This document shows, piece by piece, positions 16,357 through 24,262 of a stretch of DNA of 63,037 nucleotides; the stretch's first letter is position 1; each line of letters begins with the position of its first letter. The translations under genes were made by a program, and so were the position numbers. The notes under the pieces are model-generated. The model was not told where the DNA came from and made no database searches. It was given only the letters and a program-made list of their open reading frames with translations. The stretch comes from SXRF01 sp038043465 (GTDB lineage Bacteria; Pseudomonadota; Alphaproteobacteria; Rickettsiales; SXRF01), in the NCBI GenBank assembly GCA_038043465.1, contig JBBTBX010000016.1:1-63037 (forward strand), given 5' to 3'.

Positions 16357-16645
16357 ATATGAGAATGGAAAAAAGGTTTTGCTGGATGATGACGATGCAC
16401 CTGAAATGTCGGAGGAATGGTTTCAAAATGCAAAACACGGTCTTGACGGTCTTGCAGAGCTGGTAGGTGAAGAGTTTGTTGCGCCTTTGCGTTTGCGCGG
16501 CAGACCAAAGAAAAAAGACAAAAAAGTATCGTTGCATTTGCGTATTGATAAGGAGATAGCTGATAAATTCCGTGCTACGGGCAAGGGCTGGCAGACACGT
16601 TTAAATACAGTGTTGCATAATGCGATTGATCAGGGGATGTTATAG
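16331..16645 (+). CDS. brnA: BrnA-family antitoxin
   Basis: 104 aa antitoxin. The N-terminal part (APEMSEEWFQNAKHG) matches the BrnA toxin-wrapping segment. The C-terminal half is a ribbon-helix-helix (KKVSLHLRIDKEIADKFRATGKGWQTRLN, summarised), expected to bind its own promoter. It starts inside brnT. The basic linker RGRPKKKDKK resembles an AT-hook (R-G-R-P). Confidence 0.87.
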   Translation: MKKEPQYIEYENGKKVLLDDDDAPEMSEEWFQNAKHGLDGLAELVGEEFVAPLRLRGRPKKKDKKVSLHLRIDKEIADKFRATGKGWQTRLNTVLHNAIDQGML

Positions 16646-16651
16646 TTAAGG

Positions 16652-17413
16652 TTAAGCTGCCTGAGTTAAGCTGCGATAAGCCTGGCTGATCTCCGCGCTT
16701 TTTAGAGTAAGTAACATCTGTACTTCCGGCGATGTTGGGATCGAAGCGTAGCGATCTGGGTGATAGCGGTTCATTAAAGTATGATAGCGTTGTTTGATGG
16801 TGTCTTTATGGCTGCGTTTTTCAACTCCTAAAATCGCATGTGGTGCAAGAGGGCGGCTATAACGGTCATAAAGCGCGCTATATTCGGCAGGTGTAATACC
16901 GAGGGAATGGGCTATTTTAGCGAGTAATCTCTCTTCCTCCCGCACTAACGGTTTATCAGCAACTGCAATCCGAAACAATCTGTCTACCAGCGAAGTATAC
17001 AGTTCTGTTTGCTCCGGGAACATAATCTTTATCTGTGATATATGCAGGGAAGCAGGAATCTGGCTCTGGCAGGCAAGCAGAAATAGCTGGCGAATTTTCC
17101 CACACATACCACCGGTAAGGGGAAACGAATCACGGAAAGCCAGATATTCTTCCTGCGAAACTTCACCGTCAACTTGCGCTACCATAGCTGATATAGAAAT
17201 AACTGCAAAAGTGAATGACATATTCTTGAAAGAATTATCTTCGCCGGAAATTGTTTCTGCAATTTCTGCTGATACATTGCTTGGCTGCTCTTTTTTATGA
17301 AACATCACATAACGCAGAGCTACCGCCCCGCGTTTGGGAATGTTAACAGCGACTGAAAGCCAATCAAAACCCTGTTTTATGTATAATTTGGGCAGAGTTG
17401 GTAATATTTTCAC
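16652..17413 (-). CDS. TerB-like / DnaJ C-terminal co-chaperone (DjlA-like)
   Basis: 253 aa. An N-terminal basic, weakly hydrophobic region is followed by a TerB-like helical domain (about 65-170, with AQVDGEVSQEEYLAF), then a J-domain at the C-terminus (about 193-250). The J-domain keeps the HPD tripeptide (NRYHPDRY) that stimulates DnaK ATPase. DjlA has the same TerB-J order but an N-terminal membrane span, which is not obvious here. It is 24 bases downstream of the zeta-inhibitor gene on the same strand. Confidence 0.85.
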   Translation of the reverse strand: MKILPTLPKLYIKQGFDWLSVAVNIPKRGAVALRYVMFHKKEQPSNVSAEIAETISGEDNSFKNMSFTFAVISISAMVAQVDGEVSQEEYLAFRDSFPLTGGMCGKIRQLFLLACQSQIPASLHISQIKIMFPEQTELYTSLVDRLFRIAVADKPLVREEERLLAKIAHSLGITPAEYSALYDRYSRPLAPHAILGVEKRSHKDTIKQRYHTLMNRYHPDRYASIPTSPEVQMLLTLKSAEISQAYRSLTQAA

Positions 17414-17437
17414 TTAACACCCTCACTTGCAGACGAT

Positions 17438-17764
17438 TTATTTTTTATCTCCGACAATTTGTTTTTGTGCTATTGGCAGCAGACGCTCCATTTCCGTGGT
17501 AATTTCTGCTTCTGTGATAGAAATTTCGGCATGATGGAAATCTTTAAGCAGCTTTCCTATCACGTCATCATCGCCTTCAGCCTCAAAATCAACCAACACA
17601 ACGTCTTTAGCGTATTGCACGGCTTCATCTCCGCTTTTGCCAAGTTTTTCTGCTGCCCACGCACCTAGCATCTTATTGCGTAATGCATTGGCTTTAAAGG
17701 ATAATTCTTCATCATGCGCAAATTTTCTTTCAAATCCCTTTCCACGTTCGTCAAAACTCGTCAT
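17438..17764 (-). CDS. ATP synthase inhibitor zeta-subunit-like protein (DUF1476)
   Basis: 108 aa. The sequence FDERGKGFERKFAHDEEL, then LGAWAAEKLGKSGDEA, is diagnostic of the DUF1476 family. In Paracoccus this protein is the zeta subunit that blocks F1-ATPase hydrolysis through its N-terminal segment. The family is essentially alphaproteobacterial and so helps place the organism. It is probably co-transcribed with the downstream TerB-DnaJ gene. Confidence 0.93.
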   Translation of the reverse strand: MTSFDERGKGFERKFAHDEELSFKANALRNKMLGAWAAEKLGKSGDEAVQYAKDVVLVDFEAEGDDDVIGKLLKDFHHAEISITEAEITTEMERLLPIAQKQIVGDKK

Positions 17765-17908
17765 TTATGCTCCTATTGTAACTATTGATAATAATGCCTA
17801 TATAAACGATTCTATAATGCACTGCAAGTATTGCAGTTTGGTTAAAATTCATCTAAGAGTTCACATACAAATAATTATATGATTTATAAAAAACGAAAGA
17901 TATATGCC

Positions 17909-18769
17909 ATGGCACCGCGCAAACCAATCTATGAGGGCAAAGCAAAACAACTTTTTGAAGGGCCAGAACCCGGCACTTTGATTCAGCATTTCAAGGATGA
18001 TGCTACTGCATTTAACAATGTGAAAAAAGGTACAATCAGCGGCAAGGGAGTTCTGAACAACCGGATATCTGAATATCTGATGTTGCGCCTGCAGGATATG
18101 GGGATTCCTACACATTTTATCCGCACTCTCAACATGCGCGAACAGCTTATAAAAGCGGTGCAGATCGTGCCACTGGAAGTTATCGTGCGTAATTATGCGG
18201 CTGGCAGTTTTTCCAAGCGTTTTAATGTTCAGGAAGGAAAACCGCTGGGGCATCCGATGATTGAGTATTGCTACAAAAATGACGCTCTTGGTGATCCATT
18301 CGTGAATGAAGAGCATATATTCGCCTTCAACTGGTGCACTCCGCCGGAGATGGATGAAATCCGCATGTATGCTTTCCGCATCAATGATTTTCTCTCCGGT
18401 CTGTTTGCTGGAATCGGTATCCGCCTTGTAGATTTCAAATTGGAGTTTGGTCGCCTGTATGAAAATGAGCGGGAAATGATTATACTTGCTGATGAAATAA
18501 GCCCGGATAATTGCCGTTTGTGGGATTTAAAGTCTGGAAAAAAACTGGACAAAGATAGATTCCGCCAGGATTTGGGGCAGATTGAAGATGCTTACCGCGA
18601 AGTGGCGCGTAGGCTCGGTGTATTGCCGCAGGATGGCGCGGAAAGCAGCTATGTTATCGAGGTAAATGCCAAAGTTCCTGCAAAACGCAAAGCGTCTGGC
18701 AAAAAAACAGCTGCAAAAAAAATATCGAATGTAAAAGCTAAACCAACCAAAACAAAGAAGAAGAAATGA
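17909..18769 (+). CDS. purC: SAICAR synthetase with Lys/Ala-rich tail
   Basis: Joins aspartate to CAIR using ATP in purine synthesis. 286 aa from ATG 17909 (MAPRKPIYEGKAKQLFEG). An upstream in-frame ATG at 17879 would add ten basic residues and is less likely. Conserved parts include FKDDATAFN, VRNYAAGSFSKRF, LVDFKLEFGR and DEISPDNCRLWD. The catalytic domain ends near residue 250. The rest (AKVPAKRKASGKKTAAKK and on to KKKK) is a Lys/Ala/Pro tail resembling histone H1, absent from ordinary PurC. Its stop overlaps purS (ATGA), giving a purC-purS-purQ unit. Confidence 0.95.
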   Translation: MAPRKPIYEGKAKQLFEGPEPGTLIQHFKDDATAFNNVKKGTISGKGVLNNRISEYLMLRLQDMGIPTHFIRTLNMREQLIKAVQIVPLEVIVRNYAAGSFSKRFNVQEGKPLGHPMIEYCYKNDALGDPFVNEEHIFAFNWCTPPEMDEIRMYAFRINDFLSGLFAGIGIRLVDFKLEFGRLYENEREMIILADEISPDNCRLWDLKSGKKLDKDRFRQDLGQIEDAYREVARRLGVLPQDGAESSYVIEVNAKVPAKRKASGKKTAAKKISNVKAKPTKTKKKK

Positions 18770-19008
18770 AAGCAAAAATACATATTACTTTAAAAAATGG
18801 TGTATTAGATCCGCAAGGGCGGGCGATTGCGGGCGCGTTACATAATATGGGATACTCTGAAGTAGAGGATGTCCGTCAGGGCAAATATATTGAGGTGGAT
18901 CTGAAATCTTCCGATGCAGAAAACGCGAAAAAAACCCTTGATAAAATTTGTTCTTCGCTGCTCGCTAATACTGTTGTCGAAAATTATAAATATGAATTGG
19001 TAGAGTAG
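18766..19008 (+). CDS. purS: FGAM synthase subunit PurS
   Basis: 80 aa. Small subunit that helps pass ammonia from PurQ to PurL. Family features are IHITLKNGVLDPQGRAI and the C-terminal NTVVENYKYELVE. It starts inside the purC stop. A palindromic repeat separates it from purQ. Presence of PurS with a short PurL fits the three-part enzyme of alphaproteobacteria. Confidence 0.95.
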   Translation: MKAKIHITLKNGVLDPQGRAIAGALHNMGYSEVEDVRQGKYIEVDLKSSDAENAKKTLDKICSSLLANTVVENYKYELVE

Positions 19009-19031
19009 TATTATGGATGTTTTTGTAAATT

Positions 19032-19120
19032 CGTCATTGCGAGGAGGCACCGCCGACGAAGCAATCCAGAAGTCCAAGTGTGCTAAAAAACTGGATTGCT
19101 TCGCTACGCTCGCAATGACG
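19032..19120. repeat. palindromic element in the purS-purQ spacer
   Basis: Two nested arm pairs: CGTCATTGCGAG (19032-19043) with CTCGCAATGACG (19109-19120), and GAAGCAATCCAG with CTGGATTGCTTC. The same family, diverged, is found in frame within thiC at 43093-43161. On the purine mRNA it would form a large hairpin between purS and purQ, and might tune mRNA stability. Confidence 0.88.
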
Positions 19121-19170
19121 GAGCATAAATTTACACTAGTTGCTAATCGCCAACCGCTGGAAACTATTTT

Positions 19171-19851
19171 ATGAAATCAGCAGTTATTGTCTTTCCTGGG
19201 TCTAATTGTGATCGTGATGCGCAGACGGTGCTGGCAGCCACTGGTCTTAATCCGGTTATGGTGTGGCATGGTGATGCGACTCTTCCCGAAGTGGATCTGG
19301 TTATGCTGCCCGGCGGGTTTTCTTATGGAGATTATCTTCGCAGTGGAGCGGTTGCTGCTAAATCCCCAATCATGCGTGAGGTGATTGCCCATGCCAATAA
19401 GAGGCGTTATGTTCTGGGGGTCTGCAATGGCTTTCAGGTTCTGACCGAAGCAGGATTGCTTGATGGCGTTCTGCTGCGTAACCAGAAGCTTAAGTTTATC
19501 TGTAAGGAAGTAAAATTGCGGGTGGAAAATACTAAAAACGCCTTTACCGCGAAATATTCCAAAGGGCAGGTGATAAGCGTTCCAGTTGCCCATCATGATG
19601 GCAATTATTTTGCTGACCATCGCACGCTTAAAGATATGCAGGATAAGGAACAGATTATTTTCCGCTACTGTGATGATAATGGTGAAATTACGCCTGAGAG
19701 CAACCCTAACGGCTCGCTTCTTAATATTGCTGGGATATGTAATGAAAAGCGTAATGTACTTGGCATGATGCCACATCCTGAGCGGTGTGCTGAAATGCTT
19801 CTTGGTGGAGTTGCTGGAGCTGGAATTTTTGAATCGCTGCTGGCGGCTTAA
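19171..19851 (+). CDS. purQ: FGAM synthase glutaminase subunit PurQ
   Basis: Class I glutamine amidotransferase that releases ammonia for FGAM synthesis. 226 aa. The nucleophile Cys is in LGVCNGFQVL (near residue 87), and the His/Glu of the triad are in MPHPERCAE near the C-terminus. FPGSNCDRD at the N-terminus is family-typical. It follows the purS spacer hairpin and ends next to a convergent unknown gene. purL is nearby but on the other strand. Confidence 0.96.
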   Translation: MKSAVIVFPGSNCDRDAQTVLAATGLNPVMVWHGDATLPEVDLVMLPGGFSYGDYLRSGAVAAKSPIMREVIAHANKRRYVLGVCNGFQVLTEAGLLDGVLLRNQKLKFICKEVKLRVENTKNAFTAKYSKGQVISVPVAHHDGNYFADHRTLKDMQDKEQIIFRYCDDNGEITPESNPNGSLLNIAGICNEKRNVLGMMPHPERCAEMLLGGVAGAGIFESLLAA

Positions 19852-19859
19852 ACAGGTTA

Positions 19860-20465
19860 CTAAACAGCTTTACCCATTGTGGCAGAATCAACTGGACGAT
19901 CTTTGGTATAATCCTGCCATTTGGTAGATTTTTCCTGCTCTGGTTTTTTGTCCTGCGCTAACATAGTTGGTGTTACTGTCTCAGCTTCAGGTTTTTCAAT
20001 CCCGATCATAATTTTGGTGGATCGCCACGGATGCTTAAGTATATCCTTCGAATCTTTTATCCTGTCACCAAGTGACCAGCCTAATACTGCGCCAATTATC
20101 CCTCCAATTGTACCAGTGATTACTGTATATTTAAAAACATGATTGGTAGCAATAAACCACCCTTTTATTTTATTTTCAGGGTATTTTGCCCTAATTGATT
20201 TAGACTGTGCTTTTAATCTTTTCCAAGCATCACCACTCCAAACAGAGCGTGCTTTATCCGTAAGGCTCATATCTTCGCCCTGGAATATACGATTGGCATC
20301 AATTATTTGACCTGGATTATTAATTACGCCAGCGAATATTTTGGCAAAAGCAGTTGCTGCAATAACTCGCGAAGCTAAGTTTTTCTTATCTTCGATTGGC
20401 TGCGCTGCGGGCTGGGCAACAGGCTTTGCCTCAGTCTCAGCAGATTGTGTTGGGTATGGTTCCAT
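19860..20465 (-). CDS. unknown protein with glycine-zipper membrane segment
   Basis: Not recognised. 201 aa. The N-terminus is Pro/Ala/Gln/Glu-rich (KPVAQPAAQPIEDKK). An amphipathic stretch (ASRVIAATAFAKIFAGVI) precedes one hydrophobic Gly-rich segment near residues 115-135 (ITGTIGGIIGAVLGWSLGD) that looks like a glycine zipper. The tail is charged and disordered. A membrane-associated protein with cytoplasmic ends is plausible. It lies between the convergent ends of purQ and purL, 108 bases from the purL stop. Its codon use looks like that of its neighbours. Confidence 0.65.
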   Translation of the reverse strand: MEPYPTQSAETEAKPVAQPAAQPIEDKKNLASRVIAATAFAKIFAGVINNPGQIIDANRIFQGEDMSLTDKARSVWSGDAWKRLKAQSKSIRAKYPENKIKGWFIATNHVFKYTVITGTIGGIIGAVLGWSLGDRIKDSKDILKHPWRSTKIMIGIEKPEAETVTPTMLAQDKKPEQEKSTKWQDYTKDRPVDSATMGKAV

Positions 20466-20573
20466 GCTCTCATTTTACCTGTAACACAGCCACATAACAA
20501 ATTGTTATTTATGAAGTTTTGATTACAGTAAATATGACAGTAAAAAATGTATAAAAATCAAATGGTAATTGGA

Positions 20574-22778
20574 TTACGCCATATAATTTGGTAACCAACT
20601 TTCATTGGCTGATTTCAATTCGCTGATTTTTATTGAATTTCCAGCGACATTTAGCTCCCCAGTCTTTGTCTTGCCGATGACAGTGGCAGGGATATCATAA
20701 GATTTTGCAGATTTCAAAATTTCCGCGCTGTTTTTAGCGGTAATTATATACCGCGCCTGATCTTCGCCGAACCAGAAGCCTGCATCGCCATTTGCGGTTA
20801 TATCCGCACCCACGCCATTACGGTAAGTCATTTCGGCAATAGCAACCAGAAGTCCACCGTCAGAAATATCATGGCAGGCGGTAAGTTTTCCATTCTGAAT
20901 AAGCGAGCGAACAAAGTCTCCGTTAGCTTTTTCCGCTTTTAAATCCACAGGTGGTGGCGCGCCTTCTTCACGTCCTAAAATTTCACGTAAGTAAAGTGAT
21001 GCGCCGAGATGTCCCTTAGTTTCGCCAATCACGATAATATCTTCATCAACGGCTACAAAAGCATTGCCAACCCGCTTGCTTAAATCGCGCAGAATTCCAA
21101 CGCCTCCGATGGCAGGAGTGGGCTGAATGGCAGAACCGTTAGTTTCATTATAAAGAGATACATTGCCGGATATAATCGGGTAATCCAGCGCGCGGCAGGC
21201 TTCGCCCATACCTTGCAAACATCCGACAATTTGTCCCATTATTTCTGGCTTTTGCGGGTTGCCGAAATTCAGGCAATTAGTTATGGCAAGCGGCGTTGCC
21301 CCAACCGCAGTAATGTTTCTCCAGGTCTCGGCAACAGCTTGTTTGCCACCTTCTATCGGGTCGGCATAGCAATAACGCGGTGTGCAGTCAGTGGTGATTG
21401 CTAGAGCCTTATTTGTTCCATGTACTCGCACAACCGCCGCATCTCCACCACTTTTGGCAATAGTATCATTACCAACCATGCCGTCATATTGCTCGTATAT
21501 CCAGCGTTTACTGGCGAGATCTGGGCAGGAGAGAAGCTTAAGTAGGGATTCGTGTTTCGTATTTCGTGTTTCTGATGATAAATCCGAATCCCGAATCCCG
21601 AATCCCGAATCCCGCTTAATCTCATAAGGACGATCATACATTGGCGCGTCCGTTGAAACTGGCGCAATCGGCATATCCGCTACCACTTCACCATGCATTT
21701 TCAGGACGATATTTCCTGTGTCAGTAATCTTCCCGATAGTGGCAAATGCGAGTTCCCATTTTTCAAAAACGGCGCGGGCGATATGCTCTTTTTCTGGCTT
21801 TATCACCATCAACATGCGTTCCTGCGATTCGGAAAGCATAATTTCATACGGTGTCATTCCGATTTCGCGCATCGGCACTTTGTCGAGTTCCAGCTCAATA
21901 CCCGTGCCACCTTTACCAGCCATTTCCAGTGATGACGAGGTAAGCCCTGCCGCGCCCATATCTTGAATGGCAAGAATAGTGTCAGTTTGCATAAGTTCAA
22001 GGCAGGCTTCGATAAGCAGTTTTTCGGTGAAGGGATCGCCAACCTGCACGGTTGGACGTTTTTCTTCAGAATCTTCGCCAAATTCTGCCGATGCCATAGT
22101 CGCGCCGTGGATGCCGTCGCGCCCGGTTTTACTGCCGACATAGACCACGCTGTTGCCGACACCTCCTGCTGCCGAATAAAAAATCTTGTCAGTAGCTGCG
22201 ATGCCAACAGTCATAGCATTGACTAAAATATTGCCGTTATAAGATGAATGGAAGTTACATTCGCCACCAACGGTAGGAACACCAACGCAATTGCCATAAC
22301 CGCCAATTCCAGCCACTACGCCAGAAAGCAGATGTTTGGTTTTTGGATGGTCGGGAGAGCCGAAACGCAGCGCGTTCATATTGGCAATCGGGCGCGCGCC
22401 CATGGTGAACACATCGCGCAGTATTCCGCCAACGCCGGTTGCCGCGCCCTGATATGGTTCAATATAGGACGGATGATTATGGGACTCCATTTTGAAGATT
22501 GCCGCCTGACCATCACCAATGTCAATCACTCCGGCATTTTCACCCGGCCCGCAAATCACCCACGGCGCAGTAGTTGGCAGTTCCTTCAACCATTTGCGCG
22601 TGGTTTTATAGGAGCAATGTTCGCTCCACATAACCGAGAAAATGCCAAGCTCAACCATGTTCGGCTCGCGTCCGAGAACTTTCAGAACGCGTTCATATTC
22701 TTCCGTGGTCAGACCGTGGCTCGCCACTATTTCTGGAGTTATTTTTATATCTGTCTTTTTCACTGCCGCACTTTGCAT
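20574..22778 (-). CDS. purL: FGAM synthase subunit PurL
   Basis: ATP-dependent amination of FGAR. 734 aa, the short PurL that works with PurS and PurQ. Recognisable pieces are MWSEHCSYKTTRKWLK, FKMESHNHPSYIEPY, GAATGVGGILRDVFTMGARP, the second-half SGNVSLYNETNG, and TACHDISDGGLLVAIAEM. A repeat-derived stretch at residues about 389-411 (RDSGFGIRDSDLSSETRN, then KHES) is inserted between the two homologous halves, which is not normal in the family. It lies on the opposite strand to purCSQ. Confidence 0.96.
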   Translation of the reverse strand: MQSAAVKKTDIKITPEIVASHGLTTEEYERVLKVLGREPNMVELGIFSVMWSEHCSYKTTRKWLKELPTTAPWVICGPGENAGVIDIGDGQAAIFKMESHNHPSYIEPYQGAATGVGGILRDVFTMGARPIANMNALRFGSPDHPKTKHLLSGVVAGIGGYGNCVGVPTVGGECNFHSSYNGNILVNAMTVGIAATDKIFYSAAGGVGNSVVYVGSKTGRDGIHGATMASAEFGEDSEEKRPTVQVGDPFTEKLLIEACLELMQTDTILAIQDMGAAGLTSSSLEMAGKGGTGIELELDKVPMREIGMTPYEIMLSESQERMLMVIKPEKEHIARAVFEKWELAFATIGKITDTGNIVLKMHGEVVADMPIAPVSTDAPMYDRPYEIKRDSGFGIRDSDLSSETRNTKHESLLKLLSCPDLASKRWIYEQYDGMVGNDTIAKSGGDAAVVRVHGTNKALAITTDCTPRYCYADPIEGGKQAVAETWRNITAVGATPLAITNCLNFGNPQKPEIMGQIVGCLQGMGEACRALDYPIISGNVSLYNETNGSAIQPTPAIGGVGILRDLSKRVGNAFVAVDEDIIVIGETKGHLGASLYLREILGREEGAPPPVDLKAEKANGDFVRSLIQNGKLTACHDISDGGLLVAIAEMTYRNGVGADITANGDAGFWFGEDQARYIITAKNSAEILKSAKSYDIPATVIGKTKTGELNVAGNSIKISELKSANESWLPNYMA
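21545..21614. repeat. tandem/palindromic repeat inside purL
   Basis: On the plus strand, units of TTCGTGTTTCG are followed by four tandem GAATCCC units. The same words recur in alaS: GGGATTC units at 44235-44266 and TTCGTGTTT units at 45505-45536. It is translated in frame in PurL. Confidence 0.8.
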
Positions 22779-22790
22779 TTATTATCCTTA

Positions 22791-23285
22791 TTATTTCAGA
22801 TCTTTTACAGTCTCCAGAACAGCATCCACATGCCCTTCCACTTTAACTTTGCGCCATATTTGCCGGATAATGCCTTTTTTATCAATTAAAAAAGTGGTGC
22901 GTTCAATGCCCATATAGGTTTTGCCGTAGTTCATTTTCTCTTTCCACACGCCGAAATCCTCGCAAACGCTTGTTTCTTCGGCGGAAGCAAGAGGGAAGGG
23001 CAGGCAGTATTTTTCCTGGAATTTTTCGTGGCTTTTCACCGAATCCTTGGAAACACCTATTATTACAGTGTCGAGCTTCTCAAAATCTTCTATGCTATCG
23101 CGGAAATCCTTGGCTTCAACGGTGCAGCCCGGCGTGTCATCCTTAGGGTAAAAATAAAGCACGATATTTTTGCCAGCCAATGCAGAAAGGCTGACATTTC
23201 CACCACCATTGGTCGGCATGTTAAATTCCGGGGCTTTATCACCAACTTCCAGTTGGGTATCGGTAGTTTTTACGGCTGCTTTCAT
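22791..23285 (-). CDS. bcp: thioredoxin-dependent peroxiredoxin, Bcp/PrxQ type
   Basis: Reduces hydrogen peroxide and organic peroxides. 164 aa. The start is taken at 23285 because AGGAG lies 6 bases upstream; the longer frame would need a TTG. The peroxidatic Cys is in DDTPGCTVEAKDFRD. The second Cys typical of E. coli Bcp five residues later is missing (Lys/Asp instead). A Cys in ETSVCEDFGVW could take the resolving role. The ending WRKVKVEGHVDAVLETVK is family-typical. It lies just upstream of purL on the same strand. Confidence 0.93.
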   Translation of the reverse strand: MKAAVKTTDTQLEVGDKAPEFNMPTNGGGNVSLSALAGKNIVLYFYPKDDTPGCTVEAKDFRDSIEDFEKLDTVIIGVSKDSVKSHEKFQEKYCLPFPLASAEETSVCEDFGVWKEKMNYGKTYMGIERTTFLIDKKGIIRQIWRKVKVEGHVDAVLETVKDLK

Positions 23286-23394
23286 ATTATTCTCCTGAAT
23301 ATCCAAATGGTTAATTTCTTAATAAAACTGTAATAATGTTTTTGTGAGGAAGATGCTACAATAGCCGGAATAAAATCAATTATCTAGAAGAATT

Positions 23395-24261
23395 ATGAGT
23401 GAAGCTAAGTATAAAACTACAGAATACAAAGTTGAAAAGGACAATCTTTTTGCCTGGCTTTATGATATGGTCGAGAAGAATGCAAAAGATCTTGGTTTGG
23501 ATATAGAAAAAGAAGCAATAAAAGTTGCTTTTCTTGTAGATAGCGATGACCCAAATTTGAGGTATTCTAAAAATGACATTGCTATGAAATTCGATACAAA
23601 AACTCTGTATGTAGGCATTGGTTTTCGGACAAAATTATCTGAAGCAGTAAAAAATCCTGATAATGTTGATTCAGCTTTGCAAGGATTCATTAGGCACGAA
23701 CTCCAACATTATAAAGATTTCAAAGGTGGATATTATGATCTTCTAATGCTTCCTGGCATGGGAGAGCCTATTGCACAATTTCTTTATAGTGATGAAATAA
23801 GAAAATTAAGAAGAGTTGGTGAATGCAGAGCTGATTCTGTTAGTGCTGGGAATGATGAGTTTATTGAATTTCATAAGAACAATAATTTCTTTTATAACAG
23901 TGATATCATTTATACACCTTCAACGCATCCGTCAGGTTCGGATAGGATGAGGTCTTTAATGATACAATCATATATCAAAGAACACACTAAGAGCGAAGCT
24001 AACCCTAATGGGATTGAGCTAACACCAGATTATGTTGAGTTTAATGAAAGGTGTCAGTTCTCTATTATCAATAAAGATAAATTACATGCTATTCCTGCTG
24101 AGGTATTGATTGAGGGATATAATAAGGCTGAACGTAATGTTCCAAAACACATCCATCATAGTTTACCAGAGGAAGTTGGAAGAGTATTCAGTGTACCATC
24201 CGTTCCATTAAAGCCTAAAGCAAAACAGAACTGGGATGCCAGAAAAGGAATGGAGCCTTAA
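23395..24261 (+). CDS. M48-like zinc metallopeptidase, apparently soluble
   Basis: 288 aa, not a standard named family member. It carries HELQH (HExxH) near residue 100, then GECRADSVSAG (an E-x3-D third-ligand motif) and STHPSGSDRM (the THPS-xxxR motif). All three are spaced as in M48 peptidases such as HtpX or Oma1. Unlike those, there is no N-terminal membrane span or signal peptide. The N-terminus (about 90 residues) is charged and resembles the pre-active-site segment. Substrate and role are unknown. A eukaryote-directed or housekeeping protease are both possible. Confidence 0.72.
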   Translation: MSEAKYKTTEYKVEKDNLFAWLYDMVEKNAKDLGLDIEKEAIKVAFLVDSDDPNLRYSKNDIAMKFDTKTLYVGIGFRTKLSEAVKNPDNVDSALQGFIRHELQHYKDFKGGYYDLLMLPGMGEPIAQFLYSDEIRKLRRVGECRADSVSAGNDEFIEFHKNNNFFYNSDIIYTPSTHPSGSDRMRSLMIQSYIKEHTKSEANPNGIELTPDYVEFNERCQFSIINKDKLHAIPAEVLIEGYNKAERNVPKHIHHSLPEEVGRVFSVPSVPLKPKAKQNWDARKGMEP

Positions 24262-24262
24262 C

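Noticed and set aside
22248..22889. 213-codon plus-strand open frame opposite purL and bcp
   Set aside because: It is antisense to clearly conserved purL and bcp coding sequence, and its product has no recognisable domain.
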